Shown one piece after another: positions 25,578 to 36,766 of a DNA stretch of 64,000 nt. The stretch comes from Primula veris (Eukaryota; Streptophyta; Magnoliopsida; Ericales; Primulaceae). Position numbers and translations under genes: made by a program. The DNA lies in NCBI GenBank assembly GCA_963682055.1, contig OY821746.1:30074481-30138480 (forward strand), in the 5' to 3' direction. The notes below the pieces were generated by a model that was given only the letters and a program-made list of their open reading frames with translations, was not told the DNA's origin and did not search any database. How positions within the stretch are numbered: position 1 is the stretch's first letter; every line of letters starts with the position of its first letter.

Positions 25578-26173
25578 TAGGGATGAGTTACTGTTGGTAT
25601 CCGACCCGTAAATACGAAATCCGTATACTAACCCGATTACTTTTCAAAAAAAAAAAAAAAAAATCCCGACACGACCCGACAAAAGCTGGGACCTGAATTT
25701 TTTGGGACCCGGTTTTTCGGAACTCCATAGGGTCGGGATATGTTTATCCCGAATATCTCCACATATCTTTTTTATTTTACAACAAAATCATTTTTATTAA
25801 CAATTTTCATTTGATAAGTATCATCATGCTATTAATACGAAACATAATACTAGTTTGAAAATAACACTATTAATAAATGCAAAAAAAAATTAACATTACA
25901 TGATAGAGGTATAAGATTCGATTTTCATCACTTTTATTTGATATAAATTAATTTACATTTTAGTGTTAAAATAAAAAAGATCATGTTATATAATAAAAAT
26001 TAAAAAAATTAACTAGAAATTCGGATCGGGTCGGGACATCCGACGAAATTAAAATTGCCATCCGATCCCAAAGTTTGTCGGGTCGGGACAAAACCCGACG
26101 TTTTCGGGTGGGCACTCTTCTCGGTGCAGGTTGGGATACATGTTGGAATTTCGAGAATTTTTTCTCAGCCCTA
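25578..26173. mobile_element. Non-autonomous hAT element A
   Basis: Termini TAGGGATGAG and CTCAGCCCTA form an inverted pair. A perfect 8 bp target duplication ATTATATG flanks them (25570-25577 and 26174-26181), the hAT signature. The 596 bp interior is rich in ccgacccg/cgggtcggga motifs and has no transposase. Confidence 0.8.
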
Positions 26174-26204
26174 ATTATATGCATGCATTACTCCACCATT
26201 CAAC

Positions 26205-26881
26205 TAGGGGTGGATTTTTTTTTTTTACCGACTTACCGATTTTCGAACCGAACTGAACCGAGCAAGTTGGTACCGAAACTTTGATATACCGACTTTTCGG
26301 TACAGTATAACCGAACCAAACTTTAAAAGTCGATTCGGTTTCGGTATACATTTCGTATGTTTGGTATAATACCGAACCAAACCAAACCAAACCAAACAAA
26401 ATATTAAAATTATAAAATATATAGAAATTTACACATACTCATAACTTATAAATAAATTGTCTTGTAGTTTAGTTTAATTTTTCTTACGACTTATTTTTCT
26501 ATTTACGAAGTCGAATACAATAATTTCGTGTTTCTCTATTTTCTTGTCTAATGGTTTAAAAGAATTCTTATTTTATAAGTGTTTACTATTTTAATCAAGT
26601 TCACGATAAATGTAGAAAATATAAGAATAGTTGTACACATTTTTACTTTTTACAAACTTTTTTGCTATTTTATTGTTACGAAGAATTGTTTTTTAATAAT
26701 AATGATGTTTCGGTATAAAACGGAAAACCGAACCGTACCAACCAAAAAAGTTGGTATAGTGAACTTTCGATATACCGACTTTTTCGGTTCGGTTATGATA
26801 TAATTTTTTTCAAACCAAACAAGTTAGGTTCGGTATTGGTATATGGTCAAAAAAATCGGTGCCCTACCAAAGCCACACCTA
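26205..26881. mobile_element. Non-autonomous hAT element B
   Basis: Termini TAGGGGTGGA and CCACACCTA are inverted. The flanks CATTCAAC (26197-26204) and CATTTAAC (26882-26889) match at 7 of 8 positions, consistent with an aged 8 bp duplication. The interior is full of accgaaccgaa/ttcggttcggt motifs in both orientations. No coding capacity. It lies only 31 bp from hAT element A. Confidence 0.75.
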
Positions 26882-26889
26882 CATTTAAC

Positions 26890-27520
26890 ACTTTAGATGA
26901 ACTTATTGTTCCCTTGTTACATTCACTAATATAGTAGAACCTAGAACCTTTCTAAAATAATAATCTCGGTACCGCAAGAAAATATTCTTATAATAAGTTT
27001 ATTTTTAAATAGAGCTTGATATATATAAAAAATAAATACTTAATAAAATATATATGTGTACTTAATTTAACTAATTAACATAAATATTCAAGCGACAAAT
27101 ATATGTATTTATGTAACATGTCAAACACATAAACTCAAAAGAGTTAAAAAGTCACAAAACTAGCATATTCATAATTTAAGAAAATTTAACTAAGTACATA
27201 TGTATTTGAAAATTTAAATACATGTATTTAGAAAGGTGGAAAGTCATCTAAAATTTATCTAAAACTTTTTTTTTACATGTATAAATTTTAATGTAACTAC
27301 ATATATATAATTTTACACATTTATATAATTTATTCCTATATGGAGACAAATTTGTTAAGGCGGGATGATAAAAAATCATGAAATATTACAATATGGAGGT
27401 TATTCTTATTTTGAACTTGTTCGATTTGGGACCGACATTTTATTACTAGAGATTTTATTCATTTATAAAGTATTATTCTATAAAGAGGTTATACTGTATT
27501 CCAAGAATAGTACCATTTAC
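26890..27520. other. AT-rich spacer
   Basis: No gene or recognisable repeat. Confidence 0.4.
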
Positions 27521-27610
27521 TCCAAGAATACCCAAAATGAAATGTGTTTGAATAATTCATTGAACCTAGAATAACGAAAGGTAAATGTGCTTAAATAATA
27601 AATAGTATCC

Positions 27611-27660
27611 GTAAAAGTCACTTCTGAGGGGGAAGTACCTCAAGAATTTCACTTATAAAA
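27611..27660 (+). promoter_or_regulatory. Conserved promoter block of defensin-like gene 1
   Basis: The stretch from taaaagtcacttctgag to TATAAAA (TATA box at 27654-27660) is nearly identical to that of gene 2 at 34522-34572, where the TATA box is at 34566-34572. The start codon lies 69 bp past the box. Confidence 0.65.
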
Positions 27661-27728
27661 CCTGTCAAAACTAGAAAAAAAGGTAAACATTCATAATTAG
27701 CTTGAGAAATTATATATAGCTACAAAAC

Positions 27729-28004
27729 ATGGCGAATAATCAAGCAACAATGCTTAAAACACTTCTCCTCGCAATTCTCTTGGTGCAATGTATTCATCCA
27801 ACATTTGCAGATGCTCCATCGCATCAAGAGTTAAAGGCTCAAATACTTGATAAGCAACCGGATTCAGTAGTAACATCCGTAACTAATGGATGCAAAGTTG
27901 CTAAAGATTGCATAAAATTATGTCTCTATGTGTGTTTTAGACAGGGAAAGAAAGTAAAAACTAGGTTGTGCAAATCTGACAGATGCATTTGTACTTGTGA
28001 TTAG
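27729..28004 (+). CDS. Small secreted cysteine-rich protein, defensin-like, copy 1
   Basis: 91 residues in one exon. A hydrophobic signal peptide (LKTLLLAILLVQCIHPTFADA, about residues 9-28) precedes a mature part with eight cysteines in the order C-x5-C-x3-C-x3-C ... C-x4-C-x-C-x-C. A signal peptide followed by CxxxC and a closing CxC is the general plan of plant defensin-like or other small secreted Cys-rich peptides. The exact subfamily is not recognised, and antimicrobial versus signalling roles cannot be told apart from sequence. A second in-frame ATG occurs at 27750; I chose the first. Confidence 0.75.
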   Translation: MANNQATMLKTLLLAILLVQCIHPTFADAPSHQELKAQILDKQPDSVVTSVTNGCKVAKDCIKLCLYVCFRQGKKVKTRLCKSDRCICTCD

Positions 28005-28772
28005 GATCTCACTCTATATGATATCAAGAAGAATATATAAAGCGTGTTTGCAGTTTCGTTTTTTGTTGTAATCTATTGCAATCTATAGTTGTAGTTATTT
28101 GCATCCGGAAACTCTTAAAAAGTAATTTTCACCGGAAGCTTTCGATGGTTAAAACCATAAAAGAATGTTGAGTTGACAAAGAAATTAAATTTTTTAAAAA
28201 GAATAGAAAAAACATAAGAATCAAATTACCATGAGAAGGTTCCTATGGTAATCCAACCTTCGATCTCTCTTAGAATATAAGATAAGAAACATATCGACGA
28301 CGTTGTGGCACCTTTAATTTCAGGCAAACTATCATCTTAGAGTATCTAAAAATAATATAAATCCGTCCTTTGAAGACTTGAACGGTTGCTGTTATAGACC
28401 AGAACTATTGACGTTTAGATTTGAAAATCTCACATGAAAAACTGGAGAAGGATGCAATTCTAAAAATTCATATTATATTATTAGATGTCGATTATCGGCT
28501 GATCGCTGTATGCATTGACATACTTCAATTTTTGTTCTACTAATTAAAGGAGAGATGATTAGCATCTCGCCCGAGGACGTGAAAAGCTTTCAAGTTTACT
28601 TTAATTGTTACCACACCCGGTTAAGACAGTCCACTTCGATTGATCTTATAACCTATTTACTTTTTAGGAAATCATACTTCAATTTGTACATATCGTGTAA
28701 AGTAGGAAATTAGTATATGTAGAAAACCACGTTATGGTGGTTTGATAAACGTAAATTGATCGGAATATAAGC
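28005..28772. other. 3' flank of defensin-like gene 1
   Basis: Non-coding, but conserved with the 3' flank of copy 2 (34910-35650) as part of the segmental duplication. No separate gene seen. Confidence 0.5.
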
Positions 28773-30620
28773 TCAGACGTAAATCGCCATTGTAGAGAGA
28801 GAGTAAAATATATCTTTTTATTAATAATGAATTTATTATTAAAAAAAATGTATTTACGGTCCTTATATAGTTTCTGTATACAGAGTCGGTTCTAGCAAGT
28901 ATGGGGTTATAGGCCATTAGGAATTGGGGGCTCTTTTCTTTTGTGGTGAACATGACTAAAAACAATTTGTAACCTTTGTCAAACGTAATACATTAAGTAC
29001 GCTATCTAGTATCTACATCCAATATCGGAGATGCGAAAAGAAAATCCTCAATTTTATTAATGTCTCGGAATGCTGAACTTGAGAATTGATATTTGATATA
29101 TTTAAAACGACAATTACATCATTTTAATATAATTTGAGGATTCTTTTAGTTACTTATATAAAAGTGTTGATAACTTTTAAAGTCTTTCTAAAACTATAGG
29201 AACCAAATAAATAAAACTATTGTGTCAACTAAGATTACTCAATTGTAAAGCCAAGCAAAAAAACTAATTAAAATAAGAAAACATCTTATTCCCCATACAC
29301 ATTCCTCTCTCTCTTCTCTGGTTCAAATGTAACAACCTCAACCACACACATAAATCTAATAAAACAATCCAATATTGATCACTAAAAACCAATATAGCAA
29401 TTCATAACTTGCAAATTTACTGTTTTAATTAAATTGATTATACGAATTGGTGGCCTAAAAAAAAGGGTTTTGAGGGCTGTAGGCCATTTAGGCCTACCCC
29501 TTAAACTGGGTCTGTCTGTATACAAGTTTAATCTTATACAAATTAGTCATTTAATTACCGAAAGTGACAAATCTCTTATATAACATAAATGCACATTCAA
29601 TCAACTTTTTGCTCAGAGTTCAAAATACAAATATCACAAAATTATTTAATATACCCTTTCAAGTTGGGTTGTGTAAATATAAAACGCTCAACTTGGACAA
29701 TAAATTTGTAAAATTAGGTGCACATAATGGCTTAGTAAACATATGAGAAAGATTAATTGCAGAATAACATGTAAAAGATAAATAACATGGTTTTGAATTT
29801 TCTCGCTTATAAAATGGCAGTATACTTCTATATGCTTTGTTGTTTCACGATTAACAAGATTATTAGTTAATGCCAAATCTGATTCACTATCCGTAAAAAG
29901 AACAACATGATGTTTGTGATCAATATCAAAATATTTTAACAACTGTAATAACCAAATAATTTCACATGTGATAGATGCTAAGGCCCTATATTCTGCTTCT
30001 GCAGAACTTCTTGAAATGGTGTTTTGCTTATTTACTTTTCCATAAAATTAAAAATTATCTAAAAATATACAAAATACACTAATTGATTTTCTTGTATCTA
30101 TGCCCAATCGATATAAGTAAAAAAAAATTTATAGGCAAATCATAAAAAGAAGAAAAGAAAATACTTTATGCTGGATTAGATTTAATGTATCTCAAAATTC
30201 TCAAAACTACTGCATATGAGTTTTGCTAGATGAAGCTAAAAATTGGCTAATAAAATAAACTGCAAAACTAATATCAGACATTGTAATAGTCAAATATATT
30301 AATTTTCCTATCATTCTTTTTATATTGAGTAATATCATCATGCAAATCAGTATCTTGAGAAGTATATTTAGATTTAATATCCATTGGGAAAGTCGAAGAT
30401 TTAGGCATAAATCGCCATTCAAGGGAGAGAGAGTAAAATATATCTTTTTATTAATAATGAATTTTGAAATTACAGAAAATGTATTTATCGTCCTTATATA
30501 GTTTATGTATACAAGTTTCAATTTTATACAAATTAGTCATTTAATTACAGAAAGTGACAAATCTCTTATATAACAAACAAAAATGCAGCATTCAATCAAC
30601 TTTGCTGGGAGTTCAATTAT
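28773..30620 (-). mobile_element. Degenerate Ty1/Copia element
   Basis: A related block (gagagagtaaaatatatctttttattaataatgaat ... cttatatagttt ... tatacaagttt ... agtgacaaatctcttatataac) occurs at 28785-29610, split by an hAT element, and at 30405-30600. These look like the two LTRs. Between them on the minus strand are an RT fragment (RMIGKLIYLTITMSDISFAV, about 30330-30235) and an RNase H fragment (TKHIEVYCHFISEKI, about 29850-29800), both of Copia type. The frame is broken and most of gag-pol is missing. Confidence 0.7.
28881..29514. mobile_element. Non-autonomous hAT element C, nested in the Copia LTR
   Basis: Starts CAGAGTCGGTTC and ends AAACTGGGTCTG, an imperfect inverted pair. It has a perfect 8 bp target duplication TCTGTATA at 28873-28880 and 29515-29522. 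634 bp, no transposase. It interrupts the left Copia LTR, so it inserted later. Confidence 0.8.
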
Positions 30621-30734
30621 GGACCTGCTTTTCTGCAAATGCACACATTAGTGAGAAATACAGATATCACAGATATATTTAATAGTATACAATATTAATA
30701 TGAGTTATTAAAGAATAGTTATGAGCAAAGCTTG

Positions 30735-30935
30735 AGTACAGTTTACAGATTGCGATGCCAAATAGTAGAATAGAAACAAAGATGGTTTAGTACCAATTTT
30801 CTTGAACGAATTTTGGTTTCTCGAGTATAAACTTTCCTTGTATTTTCCATCCAATAACCCCGTGACAGTCGGAACAATGCACATACTGTATGTAAACCTG
30901 TCATGAGTTGTCTATCTTTCGTAGCCCCATGTTTG
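30735..30935 (-). pseudogene. Yippee-like pseudogene fragment
   Basis: The minus strand still reads [11 protein letters not shown], like the intact copy at 35730-35960. A 4-5 bp deletion after HTV then shifts the frame, and a second deletion removes about 28 bp around the [10 protein letters not shown] segment. The 5' exon and the FLFSHAMN portion are absent. A MULE foldback element lies 40 bp upstream. Clearly non-functional. Confidence 0.8.
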
Positions 30936-31978
30936 TACAATATTCTAATTTTGAAAATTCCCTAGTAACACCTCAAGGGTGCATCTTTTTCCAGTCCAAA
31001 AAATCTAAATTTAGTGCAAATTCGTACCTATTAGTGCATTTCACACTTATTAGGTACGAAATTAACTTTTTGACTTTTTCAAAAAAAAAAAAAAAAAGAA
31101 GCAGAAAAATCAAGAAAAAAATTATAATAATAAAACTAGATTTATAAAGGTTATAAACGAAGTTCCAAAAACTTAAGTAATTTTTTTTTTTTGACCTTTT
31201 TAATTTATTTTTTAAGAAAATCAAAATAATTAAGAATGAAATTTTTTAAAAAAAGGTAAAGTTACAAAACTTGGTCATAACAGTTATAAAGTGTGTTAAA
31301 ATTTTGAAAACCAATTTTTATTAATTTTTTTCACAAAAAGTCTTTGATAAGGTTAGAAAAATCCCTAAAAAATATCAACAAAAAAAAAAAGAATAATAAA
31401 AATATAAAAAGTAAAAATTTGAGTTTTCAAAACTCAAAAAAAGATTTAAAATTTTAAAAAGGATAAATTAACAAAACATACCACTTTTGAAACTAAATTA
31501 CCAAAAACATACCCTTACAACTTTAACTATCAAAAACATACCAAACAAATTTAAATTTAATGTTGTTTATTTTTTTTTTATCTCTCTCTCATCTTACTCT
31601 CTCTCTCCTCCATTCTTCTTTCTCACCAATTCTTCTATGTATCTCTTTCTGGTTTTACTCCCGCTCTCATCCATTCTTTTATGTATCTTTCTTTAATATG
31701 CCACTCTATCTTTCTCCTTTCCTCCCCGACGAAAACCCGCCACTAACTACCGAACACCATCTAGATTATATAGATATCCATATACATATAAATACAGATA
31801 TATACATATATAATACACAAATATTACACTATTTGATACCCCGTAATATATGAAAAATATATGGAATTGGTGAGATTGTTTTCTATTTATTGAGTTTTGA
31901 GACTATTGTAAAAATTGTGGGTTTCAAGTTGAAAGAGAAGAATCCATATGTATAATATTGAGAGAAATTCATATGTAG

Positions 31979-32200
31979 GGTATGAAATTTTGAAATTAGT
32001 GTATGAAGTTTTAAAATTAGGATATGAAGTTTTGAAATTAGGATATGAAGTTTTAAAATTAGAGTATGAAGTTTTGAAATTATAGTATGAAGTTTTGAAA
32101 TTATGGTATAAAGTTTTTGAAATTAGGGTATGAAGTTTTGAAAATTAGGGTATGAAGTTTTAAAATTAGGGTATGACGTTTTATAATTAGCATATGCATA
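31979..32200 (+). repeat. 20-22 bp tandem array inside the foldback element
   Basis: About ten head-to-tail copies of gtatgaagttttgaaattag with small variants. Lies in the foldback spacer. Not spacer-separated, so not CRISPR-like. Confidence 0.85.
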
Positions 32201-32395
32201 TTTTGTGAGTTTTTAATCATTTTTAGAGAGAGAGGAGTGATTAGCACGTGTTAGAAAGAGGTGCGATTATCGTGTGTTAGAGAGAGAGGTGCAATTAGAG
32301 AGAGAGAATTGCGGTTAGAGAGAGAGAGAATTGCGGTTAGAGAGAGATATGTTAGATTATGGTTTGATTAGAATTAGAAAAATAATAAGTATATA

Positions 32396-32520
32396 TAGGT
32401 ATGTTTTTGGTAATTTAACTTTTGAGGGTATGTTTTTGGTAATTTAATTTTGAGGGTATGTTTTTGGTAATTTAATTTTGAGGGTATGTTTTTGGTAATA
32501 TAATAGGGGTAGGGTATGTT
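32396..32520 (+). repeat. 28-30 bp tandem repeat (four copies)
   Basis: Copies of ggtatgtttttggtaattta followed by acttttgag/attttgag. An inverted counterpart (taccaaaaacatacc) lies in the left arm near 31500. Confidence 0.8.
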
Positions 32521-32966
32521 TTTGTTAATTGCCCCTTTTAAAAATTTATTTTAGGATATTTTTTAGGGCTTTTTATAACTTTATCAAAGACTTTTTATGA
32601 AAAAATAAATAAAAATTGATTTTCAAAATTTTAACATACTTTATAACTGTTATGACCAAGTTTATAATTTTACCTTTTTTTAAACAAAATCTTAATTATT
32701 TTGATTTTCTTAAGAAAAACTTTAAAAAAGTCAAAAGATACAAAAGAAATTAAAAAAATTACTTAGAATTTTGAAACTTCGTTTATAACCTTTATAAATC
32801 CAGTTTTATTATTAGGATGTTTTTCAGGTTTTTTTTTTGAAAAACTTTAAAAAAAAAAACTCAAAAAGTCAATTTCATATCTAATAAGTGCGAAATGCAC
32901 TAATAGGTACGAATTTGCACTGAATTTAGATTTATTGGATTGGAAAAAGATGCACCCACACCTCAA

Positions 32967-34442
32967 TCACGAGTTTCATCCGCAACTTTATAGTTAATCT
33001 TAACTACTGAAGTTATAATTTAAGGCCTCATTTGGTTGTGGGATTTGTATTCCCGGAACTTGTAGTCCGTCAGGATTACGACGGTATTCCAAATGATGGT
33101 AGTATTTCTAGTCCGGATGATTAGTCCGAATGAAGTGTTTGTTTGCAACAATGTTGTGCCGGGACTATTTTAAAAAAATACAAATTTACCCATCAATTCA
33201 AACAAAATCTAATATTCAGAAAGGGAAAATTTAAAAATTTATACAAGTAATAAGATCTTATTAGGTTGAAACAGTCATTTTGTTATGAACTGAATCTCGA
33301 GGAAAAGCTAGTTCTAACCTTATTGGTGAATAAAAGATGAGGAAAAAGGCTAATCAAAATATTGTTTATTGGATGTACATGTGTTTGTATGTATCTCTAT
33401 ACAAAAAATTATTGTGTATTAAAATGAGTGTATGTATCTTATAACACTACAAAAAAATACTCAAATAGCGACGGGATTAGTGACGATATTTTTTGTTACG
33501 AGCTTATTAGCGACGGTTTTTGTGACGGTTTTGTTACAGTTTAGTCAATTTGCGACAGATTTGTGACGGATTTTTAAATTAGCGACAGGCTTGTGACAGC
33601 TTTTGACTCTCACTAAATCAAATATTAATTTGTAATTATTTGTAATAAAATTGCTTGTGTGTGTATATATATAACTATGTAATCATTTATGAGAAAGATG
33701 GAAGACAACAATAAAAAAAGAAAGGATAATTTAGTATTTTTAAGAAAAAGGTCCGGACTGTTTTATAATACCACCCCTCTCGGGTTTCTATATACCTTTC
33801 AAGTGGTTCATTTGTTGTCCCAGTGGGACATGTTGTCCAAAGTAAAGTGGTGTACCAAACAATGGACTAGTGAGACCATTGAGATTCAAAGTTCTATCCC
33901 ACACTCTTAAACCTACAAACAAAAAGTCCTAAGAGTTATGGTGAGTCTGGACACCTGTTATTTATTTATTGAGCCACCTATAAATTTATCAAAACTGGAT
34001 TTAATTAACTTGAGAAATTGCATCGGTCTTGTAAGTATCAAACTATTTCATCATATGATCATTTGGAGTTGAACTCTACAAGCCTATTTTTTAAACACAT
34101 TTTTTTTATGATGAAAACAACTAAACAAGTGTTATATCTTGGAAACAATATTCCTTTTTATACTTGATAAAATTATTTCATAATATCTGTTACATCACAT
34201 TTAATTATCACATTGACATCCGGTTGTAAATTGTATCAACAATATAATAATTAATTCTATACAATTATACATGGATTACTCCACCATTTAGAAAAACTTC
34301 TAGTCGTCTCATTCACTAATAATATAGGGGACTCTCTTTTGTGCAATCAGTGTGTTTGACTGCATATTATACCGTTAATTCGTGAACCGCTTGATTAATT
34401 TAGATTAGATCTAAGACCAAATGTACTTACAAACTGTTTACT
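32967..34442. other. Spacer with possible CACTA terminus
   Basis: From 33445 the sequence reads CACTACAAAAAAATACTC followed by repeated gcgacgg/gtgacgg words up to about 33600. This resembles the subterminal region of plant CACTA elements, but I found no matching opposite end. The rest is AT-rich without a recognised gene. Confidence 0.35.
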
Positions 34443-35910
34443 CCAAGTATATTCAAAATGATGTGCTTGAATGATTCCTTGAACCTAGAATAATTAAAGG
34501 TATATGTACTTAAATAGTTTCCATAAAAGTCACTTCTGAGGGGGAAGTACCTCAAGAATTTCATGTATAAAACCTGTCAAAGCTAGAAAAAAGGTACACA
34601 TTCATAATTAACTTGAGAAATTATATATAGCTACAAAACACGGCGACTAATCAAGAAACAATGCTTAAAACACTTCTCCTCGCAATTCTCTTGGTGCAGT
34701 GTACTCATCCAACATTCGGAGATGCTCCATCGCAGGAAGAATTAAAGGATCAAATATTTGATAAGCAACTGAATGCAGACTATACACTACTTCACTGTAC
34801 AGTTGATAATGATTGCACAGGATTCTGTCTCGCGCTGTGTTCTTCAACTGAACAGAAAGTAAAAACTAGCGTGTGCAAATCCGTCCATTGCAGTTGTACT
34901 TGTGTGTAGGATCTTACTCTATTTGATATCAAGAAGAATATATATAAAGTGTGTTCGCAGTTTTCTTTCTTTGTTGTAATCTATTGCAATCTATAGTTGT
35001 AGTTATTTGCATCTGGAAACTCTTAAAAAGTAATTTCCACCGGAAGTTTTGGATGGTTAAAACCATAAAAGAATGTTGAGTTGAAAAAGACATTCAGATT
35101 TTAAAGAAGAATAGATAAAACATAAGAATCGAATTACCATGAGAAAGTTTCCATGGTAATCCAACCTTCGATCTCTCTTAGAATATAAGATAAAAAAACA
35201 TATCGACGATGCTGTTGCACCTTTAATTTTAGGCAAACTAGTATCATCTTAGAGTATTTAACAATTAAGATTCAAACATAATAATAAATCCGTCCTTTGA
35301 GGACTTGAACGGTTGCTGTTATAGACTAGAATTATTCACGTTTAGATTTGAAAATCTCACATGATAAACTGGAGACGGATGCAATTCTAAAAATACAAAT
35401 TATGTTATGAGCTGTTAATTATCGCTCTATACACTGACATATATAATCATACTTCAATGTGTGTTCTACTAAGAGGATAGATGGTTGGCATCTCCCTCGA
35501 AGACGTGAAAAGCTTTCGAGCTTACATGTTACCACACATCCGGTTAAGACTGTCCACACTTTAGATTGATCTTATGACCCATTTACTTTTTAGAAAATCA
35601 TACTTCAACTTGTACATCGTGTAAAGTAGGCAATTAGTATACAATCTTGAGTAGAAATATAGTTATGAGCAAAGCTTGAGTACAGTTTACAAATTACAAC
35701 GCCAAATAGTAGAACAGAAACAAAGATGTTTAGTACCAATTTTCCTGAACGATTTTTGATTTCTCGAGTATAAACTTTCCTTCCTTGTATTTTTGCGTAT
35801 GTTCGTATGCACGTTCGTATTTCCATCCAATAACCTTGTGACAATCGGAGCAATACACATCCGCAACTGTATGTAAACCTGTCATGAGCTGTCTATCCTC
35901 TCTAGCCCCA
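34443..35910. repeat. Segmental duplication, copy 2
   Basis: Uninterrupted counterpart of copy 1 at 27521-30930, containing the second defensin-like gene and the 3' exon of the intact Yippee-like gene in the same relative order and orientation. Confidence 0.8.
34661..34909 (+). CDS. Small secreted cysteine-rich protein, defensin-like, copy 2
   Basis: 82 residues, paralogue of the gene at 27729-28004. The signal peptide is nearly identical, whereas the mature region has diverged strongly (only the Cys spacing, VKT and VCKS-type words are shared). This fits fast evolution of secreted Cys-rich peptides. The codon aligned with the copy-1 initiator is ACG (34640-34642), so translation must begin at the in-frame internal ATG at 34661, giving a protein shorter at the N-terminus. 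The signal peptide survives this change. Confidence 0.7.
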   Translation: MLKTLLLAILLVQCTHPTFGDAPSQEELKDQIFDKQLNADYTLLHCTVDNDCTGFCLALCSSTEQKVKTSVCKSVHCSCTCV

Positions 35911-36766
35911 ATCACAACGTTCATCGCGTGAGAGAAAAGAAATGCCCTACCGTTTCTTCCCTGATATAATAATGACACATTTTATGCTTTTTGTCAGAAG
36001 GGGGGTGTAACTCGACATATTCTTCGATTGATTGATAATGAATAAAACCACTACTCCTTGGATGCAAAATTTTAAGATCAGCTTTTGTTCCTTACAATCT
36101 AAAGATTCTAAAATCTATCTGATTGATCAGCTAAAAATGGAGCTTTTCTGCATTTTCTCTGTAGGAAGAAGCTAAAAGCTGGTTAAACTAATTTCTTTTT
36201 CAATCTCAAAACATCAGGTTGATTGCTTCAAAAGTTGCAACCAAACAAGCCTTTAGTAGATGGACATAAACATGAATCCAACTACTTAGTCTTGCGTCAA
36301 GGGCTTCATTGGTTTCAGATCTTTAAGCAATAAACTGGATATGTCCAGGTTGAGATTTTATAAAACTATATCCTTTCTCAGGCAAAATATCCAGAAAAGT
36401 TTAGTTTATAAGCTGGCCAACCTCATGCAATTTCTCTTTCAAGCCAAAAGAAAAGGCACCAAACAAGGCAAAAATCACATAAAAGCCTAAAGCCCAACTG
36501 CCTAGGCCTCTCTTGGCTCATTTCAAACATATTTAAATGAGAATGTCACAATAATCTAATACAGAAAAGCCGAACAAAGAATAAAATTGACCAGATTATA
36601 TGCATATTTAAAACTACTTATATATATAAGAAATCATAATTTATGAAAATTATGTAAAAGTTGTCACCTGAAATGCTTTAGAAATGACATCATCGTGAAG
36701 AGCAACGTGGTTCCGACAATTACAACAGCTATATAATCTCGGCCCCATCACATGCAAGTCCGCCAT
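35730..36766 (-). CDS. Yippee-like zinc-binding protein
   Basis: Two exons on the minus strand, 36668-36766 and 35730-35960, joined in phase 0 to give 109 residues. The Yippee fold is shown by the paired zinc ligands C14-x2-C17 (SCCNC) and C70-x2-C73 (VYCSDC). Also present are the family segments [56 protein letters not shown] and a terminal IVQENWY. The short N-terminus [17 protein letters not shown] resembles the plant Yippee subgroup starting [12 protein letters not shown]. Molecular function is poorly known; some Yippee proteins are E3-ligase-associated or nuclear. The start at 36766 gives the longest in-frame product, with an alternative Met at 36748. The intron is 707 bp. Confidence 0.88.

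Larger units (their letters stand above)
27521..30930. repeat. Segmental duplication, copy 1 (defensin-like gene plus Yippee fragment)
   Basis: Matches 34443-35910 across the promoter, gene and 3' flank of the small Cys-rich gene, up to about 28720, and again from about 30700 to 30930 across the Yippee coding region. The break between is filled by Copia and hAT insertions. Shared blocks include cacttctgagggggaagtac and ttatgagcaaagcttgagta. Confidence 0.8.
30977..32957. mobile_element. Large MULE-type foldback element with 9 bp target duplication
   Basis: 1981 bp. It begins GGGTGCATCTTTTTCCAGTCC and ends with the inverted counterpart, flanked by the perfect duplication ACACCTCAA (30968-30976 and 32958-32966). 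The arms are about 550 bp each (30977-31550 and 32400-32957). The spacer holds an array of about ten 20-22 bp units, GA-rich motifs and a 28-30 bp repeat. No transposase. A 9 bp duplication and long inverted arms suit a Mutator-derived foldback. Confidence 0.85.

Noticed and set aside
31979..32200. Regular short repeats resembling a CRISPR array
   Set aside because: The 20-22 bp units are directly adjacent with no unique spacers, lie in a foldback transposon spacer, and the genome is a plant.
33445..33600. A complete CACTA transposon
   Set aside because: Only one CACTA-like end with gcgacgg subterminal repeats was found. No opposite terminus or transposase.
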